Positions 47,863 to 59,889 of a stretch of 64,000 bases of DNA are shown here, one piece after another. Position 1 is the first letter of the stretch. Every line of letters begins with the position of its first letter. This DNA is from Sanguinoderma infundibulare (Eukaryota; Basidiomycota; Agaricomycetes; Polyporales; Polyporaceae): the NCBI GenBank assembly GCA_032821775.1, contig JAVLRN010000002.1, positions 4,216,001 through 4,280,000 on the forward strand. The letters run 5' to 3'. Made by a program: the position numbers and the translations under genes. Below the pieces are notes generated by a model. That model was given only the letters and a program-made list of their open reading frames with translations, did no database searches and was not told the DNA's origin.

Positions 47863-50790
47863 TCATGTCCCGACGTCGTACCCCACGCCCCGATGCGACG
47901 GCGGAGAGAAGCTGATGTCCACCACGCTCTCGCCCTCCTCCAAGTCTTCGTTCTCCCCATCGTTGGTAAAGCCGACCTGGTGCAGCTCGACCTTCTCGTT
48001 GAACGACGCCGGCTGGCCCTCGACGCGCTCCCCGAGGTCCAAGCCCAGCTTCTCGCCCCCCTCGCCCTCCTCCCCTTCGTCCTCGTCGCCGCTGAGCGCC
48101 TCCTCGACGACCATGCCCTCCTCACGCACGACGGCCCACGTGCGCTCCGCGACGGCGAGGTTCTGGCCCTGACTGATCGCCTTGACGATCTGGCCCTCGT
48201 GGCGCGCGTGCAGCGTGCGGCGGAAGGAGCGCGCGATGAACGTCGAGAGCACGCGCAGCGGCCACTCGGACGGGATCTTCGCGATCACGTCGACCACGTC
48301 GAGGTTCATCGCCTGCGAATTGAGGAGCTGCGCGGTGCGGTCCGCCGTCGCTTCCCTGGACATTCAATCGCTCAGCTTTGGAAGTGAGCTGGGGGAAGCT
48401 GTATGGGAGGGACGCACCCGCCGCTCATGTAGACCTCGAGGAGGATCATGACCAGGTCCTTCTTCACCTCCTCGTCCACCGTCTTCGTCTTCTTCAACGG
48501 CGGCGGCGGCGGGCCCTTGCCCGGCTTCCCGAGCGCCGCGAGCGGGGTGACGAGCGCTGCCCACGGCTGCAGACTTGACCGCTCGCCGATCTGCTGTGCA
48601 ATCTTCGCAGGCACGACCTCACCGCCTAGGGTACAGTACGCCTCTGCTGATGTCGAGTCGTTGAGGTCGTGCACGAGGACTGACAGGGCGGAACGGTGGT
48701 TCCCGAGCTGCACGTGCCAAGGAGGGGTGGTTAGCAGGAGGAACACGAGGAAGCAACGCAGATGACAGACCTTTCCCTCGAGGATAGCGAGCTCGAGCTT
48801 GAGTATTTTGGCGTGGTCGTTTAGACGTTCGCGCACCGCTGCGGGGTCGTACGATGTTGAGCCTTGGAGGAAGAGCGCAGTCTTTAGTCGTGTCCGCTTT
48901 GACTCAGAGTCGGGTGTTGTTGATGAAAAGTAGGAGATGAAGGGGGTGTCGTTTCGGGATGAGGCATATGACGCGGCTAGAGAAGCATGTCAGCGATCAT
49001 AATGTCGGTAAACCGGTCGAGCGACACACCTTTCGCCCGCCAGAGTTTTGATGTAGATTCGTCGGCCAGACATGACAATAGTTGGTCGGCATATGCTACA
49101 GCGAGTTGCGAGTGTAACTCCGGGTCCTAGAGATCAATTCAGTGTCTCAAGCGGCTAGACACAGGAAATATAGGCATACCGTACTTCGCCGCTGCACAAC
49201 GAGGTGCTCCAGAAGCTGTGCTCCTGCGGTAGGGCTAGCTTCTCGTATCTGCTGAAGTAACAACCTGTCGTCTTCTGCTTTCCGTTTCGCTGGGATGGTC
49301 GATAGCAAAAGCTACGCATCGTATCCGGTCAGCATACAGTTGGTGACTTGCGACGCAGGCAAGACGAACCTTAAGCGCACGTTCAGAGTCCTTCTTGACC
49401 AGCCACCCGATCCACTTCTGGATCAGTGCCCGATCTTTCTTCTCGCCTAGCAAGCCAAATATTCGACTGAGCGGGTCTTGGACCTCCGCGTCCCTCCACT
49501 CCCCATCCACCAGTTTCGACCACGCGTCGAGCAATTTGGCGTCATCGCCATGTTGCCGATACAGCTTCGTGAGCGCGCCTATATGGCGCGACTGCACGAG
49601 GACCGGCTCAATCTCAGACAGCAGTATCGAGTTGGGCTTGTCGACCAGACCGTTCAAATCCGGCAGCTTCCCAGCCGCGACGTGCAGCTTTGCGAGCACT
49701 GTGTCCACGACCTAGTCGCGCCGCGCCGCATCAGCAACCCCAATCCATCAACGCATTGTGATAGGCGCGAAAGACACTCACCTTCCGCAAAGCCTGCGCC
49801 TGCGCTTTGGGCACAGCCGCGTCCATCGCATGCGCTGCGTCGACTGCGAGCTTCCGCCTCCACTTGCGGAGGTAGGCCTCGAGCATGTCGCGCGCGGTCA
49901 TGCTGAGGACGTTGCGGAGCTCGACCGCGGCCGGCGCCTCGCGCGTGTTGGGCTCGAGGTGCGGGGAGTAGTTCCTGACTAGGTTGTGGGCAACTACATC
50001 AGTCCCGACGGGAGACACACGCAACAGCGAGGCCATGGGGCATGATGGTATTGGGTATTGGGGCAGTTGGAGTATTTGGAGTAGTATTTGGTACGGGAAC
50101 CGGGAGGAGGGGGGACAAACGAAGTCAATAGGGGGTGAAATGGTATACCGGCAGACTGAAGAGCACGACGAACTAGTCGCGGACGCCGGAGGGCCGGGGT
50201 CCGAGCATTGGAAGCACGGTGATATGTGGGACGGGGAAGGGGCCAAAACGTGAAGCATATGGCACAAACGCTATTCTAGACAAGGCGGGAGTGAGGTAGA
50301 ACACTCACTGATGTCGTCGACGGAGTCTTCCTGGGGCATGTGTTCTGCTACACCAGCCATGACGTCGACGGTATCGTCTTCGGAGAAGAGGTTGCCGCGT
50401 AGCTCGGGGTAGTAGCTAACGAGGACTCGAGGATCAAGCTCGCCTTCGTACAGTCGGTTTCCGGCATCCTCGAAGAGGGTTTCCGTGAAGCATTGGAAGC
50501 CTAACCGTTGGTTCACGTAGCGGAGTTCGTCCAACTTCAGATGGACATTAGGTGACTTCACAATGTATCGAAGGCCGGAGAAGACTTACTTCATGCCTCT
50601 CCGCATTAAGCATGGACTGCAGCTTCTTGCGCTGCTGCTCCGCGAGGTCCGCGACATCTTCAAGTCTGTGGGCCAGCAATAGTGCGTCCGCCTGAGAAAT
50701 GAGGGTGGAAGGTAGGAGTGCTTGTACGGCATTGGATCCGAAGACCAGGACGTTGGCCCGCGGAAAATTAGGGTATTGTAGTGTAGCCAT
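47863..50790 (-). CDS. C-terminal half of Vps3/TGFBRAP1-like CORVET protein (Vps39_1/Vps39_2 regions)
   Basis: Nine exons (50790-50590, 50534-50309, 49993-49782, 49711-49370, 49311-49180, 49126-49030, 48976-48771, 48707-48418, 48355-47863), total 732 aa. It begins MATLQYPNFPRANVLVFGSN and goes directly into the alpha-solenoid that in Vps3/TGFBRAP1 follows the CNH beta-propeller. That region includes DLAEQQRKKLQ, LYEGELDPRVLVSYYPEL, then LLEHLVVQRRST, VHDLNDSTSAEAYC and the C-terminal IPSEWPLRVLSTFIARSFRR...GQNLAVAE block. No propeller is encoded upstream on this strand. The missing propeller lies on the opposite strand at 51099-52636. In other fungi these parts form one subunit of the endosomal CORVET tether. 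Whether this half is translated alone is not known. The intron 49994-50308 is long (315 bases). Confidence 0.88.
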
Positions 50791-51098
50791 TAGAGATGCA
50801 TGAAAAAAGGTTCAAGCTGGAAGTGATACAAGCGTGGCCACACCACGCAGACGGCGAGGAGAGGGCGAGCAAGGGACGCCGTGGCTGCGACTCGGAGGAC
50901 CGTGTCCACACCACACGCGTTAATTATACAGGCGCCAATCTCGAGATCCCCGCACATGGACACGCCCATTTACAGCCCTCCTTGGCCATCATCGTCCACC
51001 ACGTCCACTTCCTGACCTCCTCATCCAGCGATTCGAAAGCACACTGCACTATTTGTGGGACATCAAGTTTACCCGAAAGGAAATAGCACCCCGGAACC
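50791..51098. promoter_or_regulatory. Shared divergent promoter between the two Vps3 halves
   Basis: Only 308 bases separate the two start codons, so the halves could be co-regulated. An AT-rich TTAATTATA stretch (near 50930) is the only TATA-like piece. No intron acceptor is seen just before the LQYPNF coding start, as would be needed in an undivided gene. Confidence 0.5.
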
Positions 51099-52636
51099 AT
51101 GACTTACGCTCCGCAACAGCCTTTAGACGTCCCACCGTACCAACTACAACCTTTGCTGTCTGGTGTGGTGGATGGCCTGAGCCGTGAGTACAATTTACGC
51201 AAATTAAACTCCATCGAAAGCGGCTCACCTTGACTTGTGTACAGCAGGTCATCCGGTCCACATTCGATGCGCGCAAGCAATCGGTATGTTCCTTTCGGAT
51301 GCTAGCTTAGTGTAGTGTCGGTGCATGGCATACATCCACACTGACCTGCCCCTTACGCGTCTCAGGTTCAGAAATTTATGTCGGCTGTGATAACGGCGAA
51401 CTCTTGAGGTTCGCTTTACAAGCCAGCACTTCCGAAGCAGTACGTTCTCCCGGATCATTCACAGTCTGGCGAGCAGCAGTAACGCGACGCCCAGCCAGAC
51501 TCCTATACCCTTCTGTCCCGACAATCTTTACCTGGCGAGAAACCCATAGACCAGATTGTTCTTGCGCCAAGCATATCTCGTGCGCTGATTCTTTCTGGTG
51601 TGTCCACATATTGTGCGCTGCTAGTCGTCTGCTCTGACCTATGCATGGCAGATCGCCAAATACACTTCTACACCTTGCCAGCTCTCGACATGGTTTCACA
51701 TACCCTGATCAAGCCCATACGCAATGTTGCGACCTTTGCCGTGGATGAACAGCATCTCAAGAGGCCGCCCCAACTCGTGAACGACATTCCTGTGCCTGTC
51801 GATCCAATCGAGTTCTGTGTGGTCAAGCGCAGTGCAATTGCGCTCTACAGTCTACGCGAACGACTGTTCTTCCAGAAGGTATTGCGCCTTTGGTTCTCAA
51901 ATGAGTTATTCGAGCCCGACCCATTGCATCACAGGAAATCCCTTTTCCATCAGGAGTCCAAGCACGACGGACCGGAAAGTATCTCTGCCTTGCAGATAAG
52001 GAAAATTATAGCATGGTCGATCTCGTGGAAGCGTCCATGATTCCCCTGCTTCCCATCTCGCAAGCTCCGGATTCCACTCTTGTTGTGAAGCCATCAATAA
52101 CTGTCGTCGCGGAGAACGAGTTCCTCATCCTGTCATGGACAGGCGCAAGCACCCTCGGGGTTTTCATCACCGGAGATGGCGACCCAGTTCGCGGGACCCT
52201 TGAATGGCCCAGTCATCCCGAGGCAGTCTGTAAGTGCCCTTATACTTGAACTTCCCCATCGAAGCCACTATACAAGGCGCTGTGTACTGACACCTTGTCC
52301 GTGTGGTCTGGGAATATCACAGCGTTTGACTACCCTTACGCGACGACGCTTCTGCCAAACAACACGATCGAGATCCACAGCATCGAGACGCAGAGCATCG
52401 TCCAGGTTATCCCTGCTCCCCCTGAAGGATTGTCCTCTTCAGGGGAGGACCGAAGGGCGCTGGTCACGTCTTTGAACGGGTTCTTTATACCCTCGACGCA
52501 ACGCTCGGAGAAGCTTCGGATGACGCCACAACGTCTGATCAGGAAGCCCGCAACGGAAGAACTGGAAGAGGATGAATGGTCCATAGCAAGAGCAGGGCTC
52601 GATGCAGTGCCTGATATGCCTGCGTTGGATGGGTGA
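51099..52636 (+). CDS. N-terminal half of Vps3/TGFBRAP1-like CORVET protein (CNH domain)
   Basis: Seven exons (51099-51183, 51245-51283, 51366-51439, 51495-51597, 51652-51878, 51935-52229, 52323-52636), total 378 aa. The CNH propeller is clear: HPVHIRCAQAIGSEIYVGC with DNGELLRFALQ, LAPSISRALILSD, IHFYTLPALDMV, then EIPFPSGVQARRTGKYLCLAD, LEWPSHPEAV, FDYPYATTLLPNNTIEIHSI. The protein ends MPALDG shortly after the propeller, in a region with ELEEDEW. In TGFBRAP1 and fungal Vps3 the propeller is followed by the alpha-solenoid in the same chain; here that part is on the other strand, starting at 50790. In CORVET the propeller contributes to Rab5-side binding. The two halves together (1110 aa) match the length of an undivided Vps3. 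Confidence 0.88.
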
Positions 52637-52690
52637 AGGCTTATGAGCTGCGCTTTGGTGCTTTGGCATATGTTACTGTGAGTTCCTGCT
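52633..52690 (+). other. Relic coding end with a splice donor, downstream of the Vps3 N-half
   Basis: In the +1 frame relative to the annotated stop, the sequence reads VKAYELRFGALAYVT and ends exactly at a consensus donor GTGAGT (52678). The peptide looks like the missing link to the LQYPNF start of the opposite-strand C-terminal half. It suggests where the old exon and intron once continued. Inference. Confidence 0.5.
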
Positions 52691-53312
52691 CTCTCTCAAT
52701 GCCTCATGCCACGTTTGCTCAGCGCGGCCAAGTGTGATCGTCGCGCGGGAAAATCGGATGCTGTCTTCCGGAGATCTTATCAGATCCGCCCCAACTACAC
52801 GGAACATCTGCAATGGCCGAACGACTTGTGCAGACTCTCCCTGTCGCCCTGGTATGAACTGAAGTCATGATTAGAAGTGGAATCCTTAGATGAAGGCAAG
52901 GGCGTTTAACACGTCGGCACTCGGCAGATGGCCGTGGACGAGCCGCATCGCGTCCTTGTTTTCTTTCCTCGCGTCTGTTGTTGTGGTCGAACTCGGTGCC
53001 ACCCAACGATCTATCCGACTCGAACTGCTATTGTACCACACGTTAGGCGCCATCGCCACTGCCTCGATCTACGCACACCCATAGCGACAGGTACAAGACC
53101 TGGTTGCGTCCGCTTCAGGTAGGGAGAATTCTAACGTTCGGGGCCACGTGCCGCACACGCACTGAAGGCAAGAGCGTACTTAAGGATGAAGCGGGACGTT
53201 CTCCCGTCCACGCCGACCCGACGTCTAGCTGACCGAGACGCGCCCGACTCCCATCCTCAAGTCCGAGGTACTCGATGAACAGCAGCATTCCTTACTCTAT
53301 AGAAGTTAGAAC
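52691..53312. other. Intergenic, no gene supported
   Basis: About 620 bases before the DUF6699 gene. Short ORFs only. Confidence 0.45.
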
Positions 53313-56300
53313 ATGGATTACCTCTCTAGTTCTAGACCGACCAGACCCAGTTCTCAGGCTCCTGGCAATATCGAATCTCCCGCTCCTCGATACGGGTGCA
53401 AGCGTCACACGTAAGTTTCATTGACCGTCCTTTACGTCCACTCAGAATCCGCTGACGCCCCGATCGTTCCTTCTCATTCAGAGAAGCCCCGTATGTTCAG
53501 CTCCCGAACACAGCCCATCCACAGGCCGGGACGGATGGGAGAGGTCTTCCGGGATGGGGCCTTAGTACGGACAACGTGCTTGTCACGCAGTACTGGCGAT
53601 GGAACTTTGGGCACGCTAACAAGCTGCAGTGGGGCAAGGGGTTCCCGACCGGTTCCACGGCTCGATTCAAGGCGAGCGCTCAGTCTGGTGCCCCAACACC
53701 TGCGTCTACGTCCACAATCTTGCAACCCTCGGGTTCACCATCCGCTGTCCAGCAGCCTCAAGCCTCCGGCTCGCAGCCGGTCTACCAACACGCAGCCCAT
53801 CCATGTTCAGGTGCCACTCAGGAGGCCACGGCTGTCCAGGGTGCTCCCACGCTCCACGGTCCTTCCGCCGCACATATCGATGGCACCCAGGGCGCCCGCG
53901 ATTCTGCACGAATCGCGGAGGGGGCGTCTTCGTCCACTACCCCGATCGCACCTGACGTTCTGAGGCGTACTGGTGCGAACGGGGACGCCAGTGTGGACGC
54001 AAACGAGGCGTCTGGCACGCCTCACCCTCCTGATCGGGGCCAGGTGCTGCCATCCATGCATGGCATGCATGGACGATATGAAAGATACGCAGAACCCAAT
54101 CCTGCCTATCGTCCTCCCGGATCCCCTTCCACATCCACCTGCTCCACCTCCTCGGACTCTAGCTCTGCTGTCGCCGTCGAAGGTGGAGGAACGCGCTGGC
54201 AGCCTGATCGGCCTCCAACCATTAACAGCCTACGGATCATTGCCGAAGACGGGACCTCGTACATCGTCATGCCTGCCGAAACTGATGGCGAGCGGATGCG
54301 CGACTATTACCAGAGGAAACCCCATGTAGCCCGCCCACACCATCGCACCGCGCAGCCGCTCAGGTCCGCCATGCGCGGTGCTGCACGGAACGAAAACAGG
54401 GACGAAGGTGCGTCCATCCTTCGCCAGTTTTTGAAGACGGCCTGACGCTGCAGCGCCACTGCGCGCAGGCGCCCCGTGGTCTGGACGAATACGTGCACCT
54501 GGAGTGTACAAACACGACAACGAGGAGGAGTTCGTCCCACCCCTGCCATCGCCGCCGCCACGACAGCAACCCACGCCGCCCTACGAAGATGACGACGACA
54601 GCGATGACGATGGCGACGACGACGAGGTCGAGGTCGAGCCCGCGCGAGGGTGGCGACGGCCCGGTGCGCGCAGATGTGACTTTCGACGAGTACGTTCCTT
54701 ACTCAAGCGCGTCCAACGCTCGGTTTTCCCTTGCACAGCCTCCCCGGAGTCGCAGAACATCACGCCGCGCTCTGGGGCATGGCGGCGGGAGCAAACCCCA
54801 GCCAGGCCTCGAGCGCGTCCCCTCCCCACGCCGCCGACTGAGGCAGGTGTCTCAACGAACGGCATCCGCTCTGGGTACTATGGAGGGCCCGAGCAGGGTT
54901 ACCTCCCGCCACCCCTTTTTGGACCTCCGCAATTCGGTTGGGCGTACTGCCAAGTGTGTCGGCATCCCGCCAGCCATCACGTGACCTGCCCAGTGTTCGC
55001 ACAGGGAGCTCAGCCTGCTCAAGCTCCCCTGCCTCAGCAGCAAGCGAGGGACCCAGTAGGTAGCCGGAGTGCTTCTCGAACGACCCAGAGGTCGGAAGGC
55101 CGGGAACGCCACGATCGTTCGCCGGAAGGTGCGTTATGTTTCGGATTAAACATTTTGCCTCATCCTCATCGCCATCTAAAGATTACCGCCGCTCGCACCA
55201 TCGGCGGAGGCAACAGACAGAAGAAAGGAGTCACACAGATGCTGACGCCAACGCCATGCCAGCTGCGCCTACCCCTCAGGCTCCTCGCCCCCAAACAGCT
55301 AACACAGCAGGACAGATAGGGAACTACGTAGAAGGATCGCCAGTGAGGATGAGTTACTGGGCTGCGCCCCCAATCGCACGAACGCAAAGTACACCGGCTC
55401 CTGACGATGTACGTGCGCATCTATCGAGAGTCGTGAACTGTCCTGATTCATGTCTGCAGTCCCCTGCCCCGGTCATCCCCTCTCCTCCACAGCAACGTCG
55501 ACGCCGAGAACTGGTCCCAGAGCGTCCAGTGATCCCACAAACCGTCGCCCAAGAGCATACGCCTCCTACTGCTTTCGTTGCCCCGCCACGGCGTGCGCAA
55601 GAACGTCCAGTGGTACGGCCTGAACCTGAACCCCGACGTCATCATCGTCGCCATCGTCAGCGAGACATCGTGACGGACGTGCCCGTCATCCCTAATCTGA
55701 TCCCTAACGATTCCAGCAGCAACGACGCGGACCGCAGCAGCAGGTGCACCACAGTACACACGCAGCTGGACACCCCGCCGCCCTCAAGAGAGCCGTCGCC
55801 GAATACGCCCACTACAGGGCCGAACGGCGGCCTCCCGCTGCCCCCGCAACCCGTGCCCCCAGTGTGGGCACAGCCGACGATTCCGGCAGGGTTCCCCTTC
55901 CCGGCGGTGTTCCCAGCGATCGCCTGGGTGCCGCACCCGCAACCGCACCCGACCATCCCAGCAGCGAGCTTCTGGCAGCTGCCGCAGGGCTTCCCCCGCG
56001 TGCCAACCCCAGCCGTCGCGAGCATGACCGGCGGCTGGCCCTTGCCCGGCACGGCAGCAGGAACGTGGCAAACGCCCGCCTGGCCGCTCGCCCCGACGCC
56101 CGCATCCACCGCGTCCGCCCTCACGCCTGCCGCCGGGCACACGCCGCAGCTCGCGCCAGACGCGACGCACGGCCCCCAGCCGGTCATCTGCCCGTACCTG
56201 ATCCCGAACCCAGGCAACCTCGGGGTGCCCTGCCTCGACTGGGACGTGCGCATGCCGCCGTCGATGGCGAAGCGGTACACGGCGCGGGCGACGGTCATGC

Positions 56301-56734
56301 CGAGCATCACCGACAAGCTCGGCGAGGTCGCGATGCACCCGCCCGTGCCGCGCCTGCAGATCACGTACCACGCCGCCGTGCCCGCCCTGCTCAACTACTG
56401 GGGCCCGATCGCCGTCGACAAGAGCGGCGGTGCGGCAGTCACCGTGGGCGACGTCCTGGACGCGATCCACGACTTCCTCCAGACGCCGCTCACGCATGTG
56501 GAGGCGGTGGAGCTGAAGCGGTCGCACCCGGCAGAGTGGCGCAAGATGAACGCGGCGTTCACGAGACGGTGTCGCGAGTACCCTGCCCTGAGCGATGTGA
56601 CATGGAGGCAGGGTATGCGCCGTGTCGATGCGCTCGCTGACCAATATAAGTGGTGGGGCGTGTGGGTCCACTGGAACCCTGACGGGTCGTGGTACCTCAA
56701 CTTGGGGCTGGTCTCCAAGCACTCGCCGAAATGA
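53313..56734 (+). CDS. Large DUF6699-domain protein (about 1083 aa)
   Basis: Four exons: 53313-53410, 53482-54407, 54454-55128 and 55182-56734. The introns are 71, 46 and 53 bases and the whole gives an unbroken 1083-codon frame. The first 900 residues are Pro/Ser/Ala/Arg-rich and disordered, with an acidic DDDDSDDDGDDD run near residue 375. They hold one possible small Cys/His patch (YCQVCRHPASHHVTC, codons near 54950). The C-terminal 190 residues form a DUF6699 domain: PYLIPNPGNLGVPCLDWDVR, a YHAAVPALLNYWGPI strand, GDVLDAIHDFLQTP, and a final MRRVDAL/WVHWNPDGSW. Function of the domain is unknown. A paralog of 378 aa is at 36557. The start at 53313 depends on the first small exon; if that is wrong, the ATG could lie inside exon 2. 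Confidence 0.8.
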
Positions 56735-57335
56735 ACGCAAAGCAAAGTCGGGAAATGGCATGGCTAACGCATGACTATAAATGAAGGTGCTCAAGCATTG
56801 CGATGTTGCAATGGCGTTGAGAACGAGAAAGAACGAACAATACTTATTCAAGAGGTCCTGACGCTATGTATCATGTCATTATGCTTTCATGTGCTCGAAC
56901 GACCTGTATTTGCTAACATCTATACCGCAAATGTACACTAGTCTAGCCATGTAGTTTACGATCCTAATGACCACATCCGAATGCCGACCCGACGGCATAT
57001 GCACCGTTCGCGTGTGACACCGAGGTATCAGCTATGTATTGTCTACGACTGCTGTCTATCGTACAGATTTGCTTTCCAATACATATTACGTACTTGGGAG
57101 TACACCTACATACCGACGAGAAGAACCATGGAGAGCATACAACCATACGATACATACAAGACAGCGTGATGGCGATGCAATGGGGCCGCTTGTGGTTATA
57201 CACAGCATACAGGTGCCGTACGTCTAATGCAAAGTCCGCCGCACTCGTAAATTCTAAGTACAGCCTATTGATGAGCATAGTCCCTTCCGATTTGAGGCAG
57301 TGAGGACCAATTGTTTGGCTTCTTCGTCGCCGTCC
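56735..57335. other. Intergenic between convergent genes
   Basis: About 600 bases, AT-richer than the flanks. It receives the 3' ends of the DUF6699 gene and the CBS gene. No coding signal seen. Confidence 0.5.
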
Positions 57336-59256
57336 TCATTCGGTTGGAGCAGGAACACGCTCCGCCCACCGCGCGCTCGCCTGGAACCCCTCGAAGCTGC
57401 TGGCAGAGCCCACGCGTCGCTGCAAACCGGTGCGGCTGCTCGACCGAGATCTCGTTACGAAGGGATCGTGAGGGGATCGCGGAGACCGCGACGAGTCCGA
57501 CGAAGAAGACGTCGATGATGCGCGCCGATGGCGCTGCATGCGCGTGGGGTCGACGTCGGGGATGTTCGCGACCCGCGCAAATAGAGCGAGCACTGTCAGG
57601 AACCACAGGAGCAAGACAGGTTAGAAGGCAGAGCATACACGAAGGAAACAAGTGGGCGCACCATCCACGACAGACACGATCCCGCAGAGATTAGTCGGAG
57701 GTCCAGAGCTGAACGTGGGCGAGCTCGACATTGGCGACTCCTGCGTGACGAATACCCGGTGCGCGTTCGCTAGATAGGGTCCGAGTCGCAGTCAGACGAG
57801 CATATATCCCGCTCAAAGCCGCACAAGTACTCACTCGCAAGCAACTTCTGCATTGTGTAGAACAGCGTGTTGTGCGGTGTCACGCTGTACACCGGGAACT
57901 TGTCCACCCCGTCCGTAGACCCATCGGGCTCCTGTCACCATTTGCCAGCGTTAGCGACCTACACGCGCATAAACCCACCCCCACAGTTCAAACAAGAACG
58001 CAGAAGGCCCAAACGCACCTTGATCATCGCGACCAGCTGATGCAGTGGCATACCCAGGATCGCGTTGCTCTGCGCGGGCACGACGACCTTCCCGACGTCC
58101 GTGACGCTCACCGCGCTCAGGAGCCCCTTGTTCTCGTCGTCGACGACGGCGACGCTGCTCACACCCTCGTCGCTCATCAGCCGCATCGCGTCCAGCACCT
58201 TGTTAGACGCCTTCGTCGCAACGACGGCCGCATACAGGTACAGCGACGGGAGCGCGACAGAATTCAGCGGGACGGAGAGAAAGCGGTGGAGGCTGGCCGT
58301 GCGCTGGGCGTAAGACGTAAACCACGACAGCAACGCGCGGTCCGAGACGAGGCCGAGGTAGGTTGGGCTGGGGCCATCGGAAGGGGCTTGGATGAGTACT
58401 GCGAGGTGTGCGCGTCAGGCATCGAGCGTATATACCGAGGTGGCAGGTGGGGAACCGTACCTCGGTGCGTCCCGCGCGCGAAGATGGTCAGGAGCTGGAT
58501 GATCGTCGCATTGTGTGGGAGTACCTCCAGCGGGTTCTTCTCCGACAGATCTAGGCTCGCCGCCGCATACATCAACCTTCGCCGTCCGACAGATAAGGAG
58601 TTAGGTGTACGGAGACGTACTGCTGACGAGGTACGCTGGAACCTTGCCCTGTTTCGCCGCGTTCAGGATCTCCTGCACGCGCGGCTTCTCGCGCAGCTCC
58701 TCCGTCCGGATCTTGTGTCTCGTCGCCGCCAGTGTAAGGAACGCATTCACGTCCGCGAACTATGCCGGTCAAAGTTAGGACTCCCTGTCCAACCCGGCCG
58801 AGGGGTCGCATAGCACTAAGAGCCAGGAGAACCACGCACATCGAACAACCCACAGAACGGCGACAGCTTCGGGGAGCGGTTTGGGGGCGCCTTCACGGCA
58901 AGGCACACAGTGTCCTTCGAGAGCAGCAACTACCCATACGTCCACCCTGTTCAATACGGCACCGACGAAAGCTCTCAAGGACAAAGACTCACCTCACACG
59001 CATCCTCCACGCTCGTCTCGGCCTCCACAGTCACGACGGGCGAATCGATGACATCTGCGTCCGAACAAGTCAGCATGCTCCATCCGAGGTCTCATAAGCA
59101 GTTCGGGACCGACGCGGGCTTAGTGTACACACCTTTCGCGAGGACGCCCCTCCACGCCGCGACCCACTCCTCCGAGTCGGCGTTCTGCGTCGTCTGGAAC
59201 ACGAGAAGGGACTCGCTGCGGATGCTCGACACCGACATCCTCTTCCTCGTCGACAT
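57336..59256 (-). CDS. CBS-domain protein, Sds23-like
   Basis: Nine exons, about 450 aa, starting at the ATG at 59256 (MSTRKRMSVSS). The order is a first CBS region with KDVIDSPVVTVEAETSVEDACE and LLLSKDTVCLAVKAP, an FADVNAFLTLAA helix, a linker ending NLSEKNPLEVLPHNATI, then a long exon with SYAQRTASLHRFLSVPLNSV and the clear CBS repeats VSSVAVVDDENKGLLSAVS and VYSVTPHNTLFYTMQKLLA...CGIVSVVD. The Ser/Arg-rich tail (DPTRMQRHRRASS) looks phosphorylatable. This layout matches fungal Sds23/Moc1, AMPK-gamma-like CBS proteins that inhibit PP2A-type phosphatases and link nutrition to cell-cycle entry. It has no kinase domain, so an AMPK gamma subunit (Snf4) is the main alternative. Tandem GATA sites lie 258 bases upstream. 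Confidence 0.83.
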
Positions 59257-59513
59257 GGTCGCTGGAAACGCTGAGAACTCCAGGGTCCGTGTTCTAGGCC
59301 GCTGGATATGTGCACCACCGCCTGAATGCAGTGCAAGAAAGGAGTTGTCGTTCGTAGGAGGTGGTCTCGCGGTGGGTGGGGGTTGAGAGGGGAGAGAGGC
59401 GTCGGGGTTACATGCCAAGAGGTCAGTTGAGCAGGATGCGAGTGAGCGTGCCGCGCAGATGCTCGTCCGTCGGAGCCAGTCACTCAAACACACTCAAAGA
59501 CGTAAACGGGCAC

Positions 59514-59528
59514 AGATAAGATAAGATG
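59514..59528 (-). promoter_or_regulatory. Tandem GATA-factor-type sites upstream of the CBS gene
   Basis: AGATAAGATAAGATG on the plus strand, identical over 15 bases to 45194-45208. It lies in the 633-base gap between the CBS gene start (59256) and the perilipin gene end (59890). Binding is inferred. Confidence 0.45.
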
Positions 59529-59889
59529 CAGCCAACCATGACCTCATCCTCGCGTCTCCGCCGACTGCTCCCGCGCGCGTGCCCCTCCAAAACGTCTACA
59601 ACGACACACTCACTGCCTTATTGGCCACGAAGGTCAACACGCTCATAGCCACGTTCGCGAGGATACAGTCGTGTCGACTACTATACAATGCTCTACATTA
59701 ACAGACCATCACAAGCGACTGTCTATCTTTTGGGAGTGAAAAACGCGAAGCGATAATGTAGTGGAAAGCCTACTGTACGAAGGGGGAATCTATCGGACGA
59801 GCCGGTAAGGAGAAGTCGCATGTAGGACAAAGGCAAAAGGAACACGAAAGCGCAGATTGACCACAGGAACAGATGCGTGTACGCCCCAG

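Noticed and set aside
55784..56851. Antisense ORF of 355 codons over the large DUF6699 gene
   Set aside because: Shadow frame; no domain, while the sense strand carries the DUF6699 domain and consistent introns.
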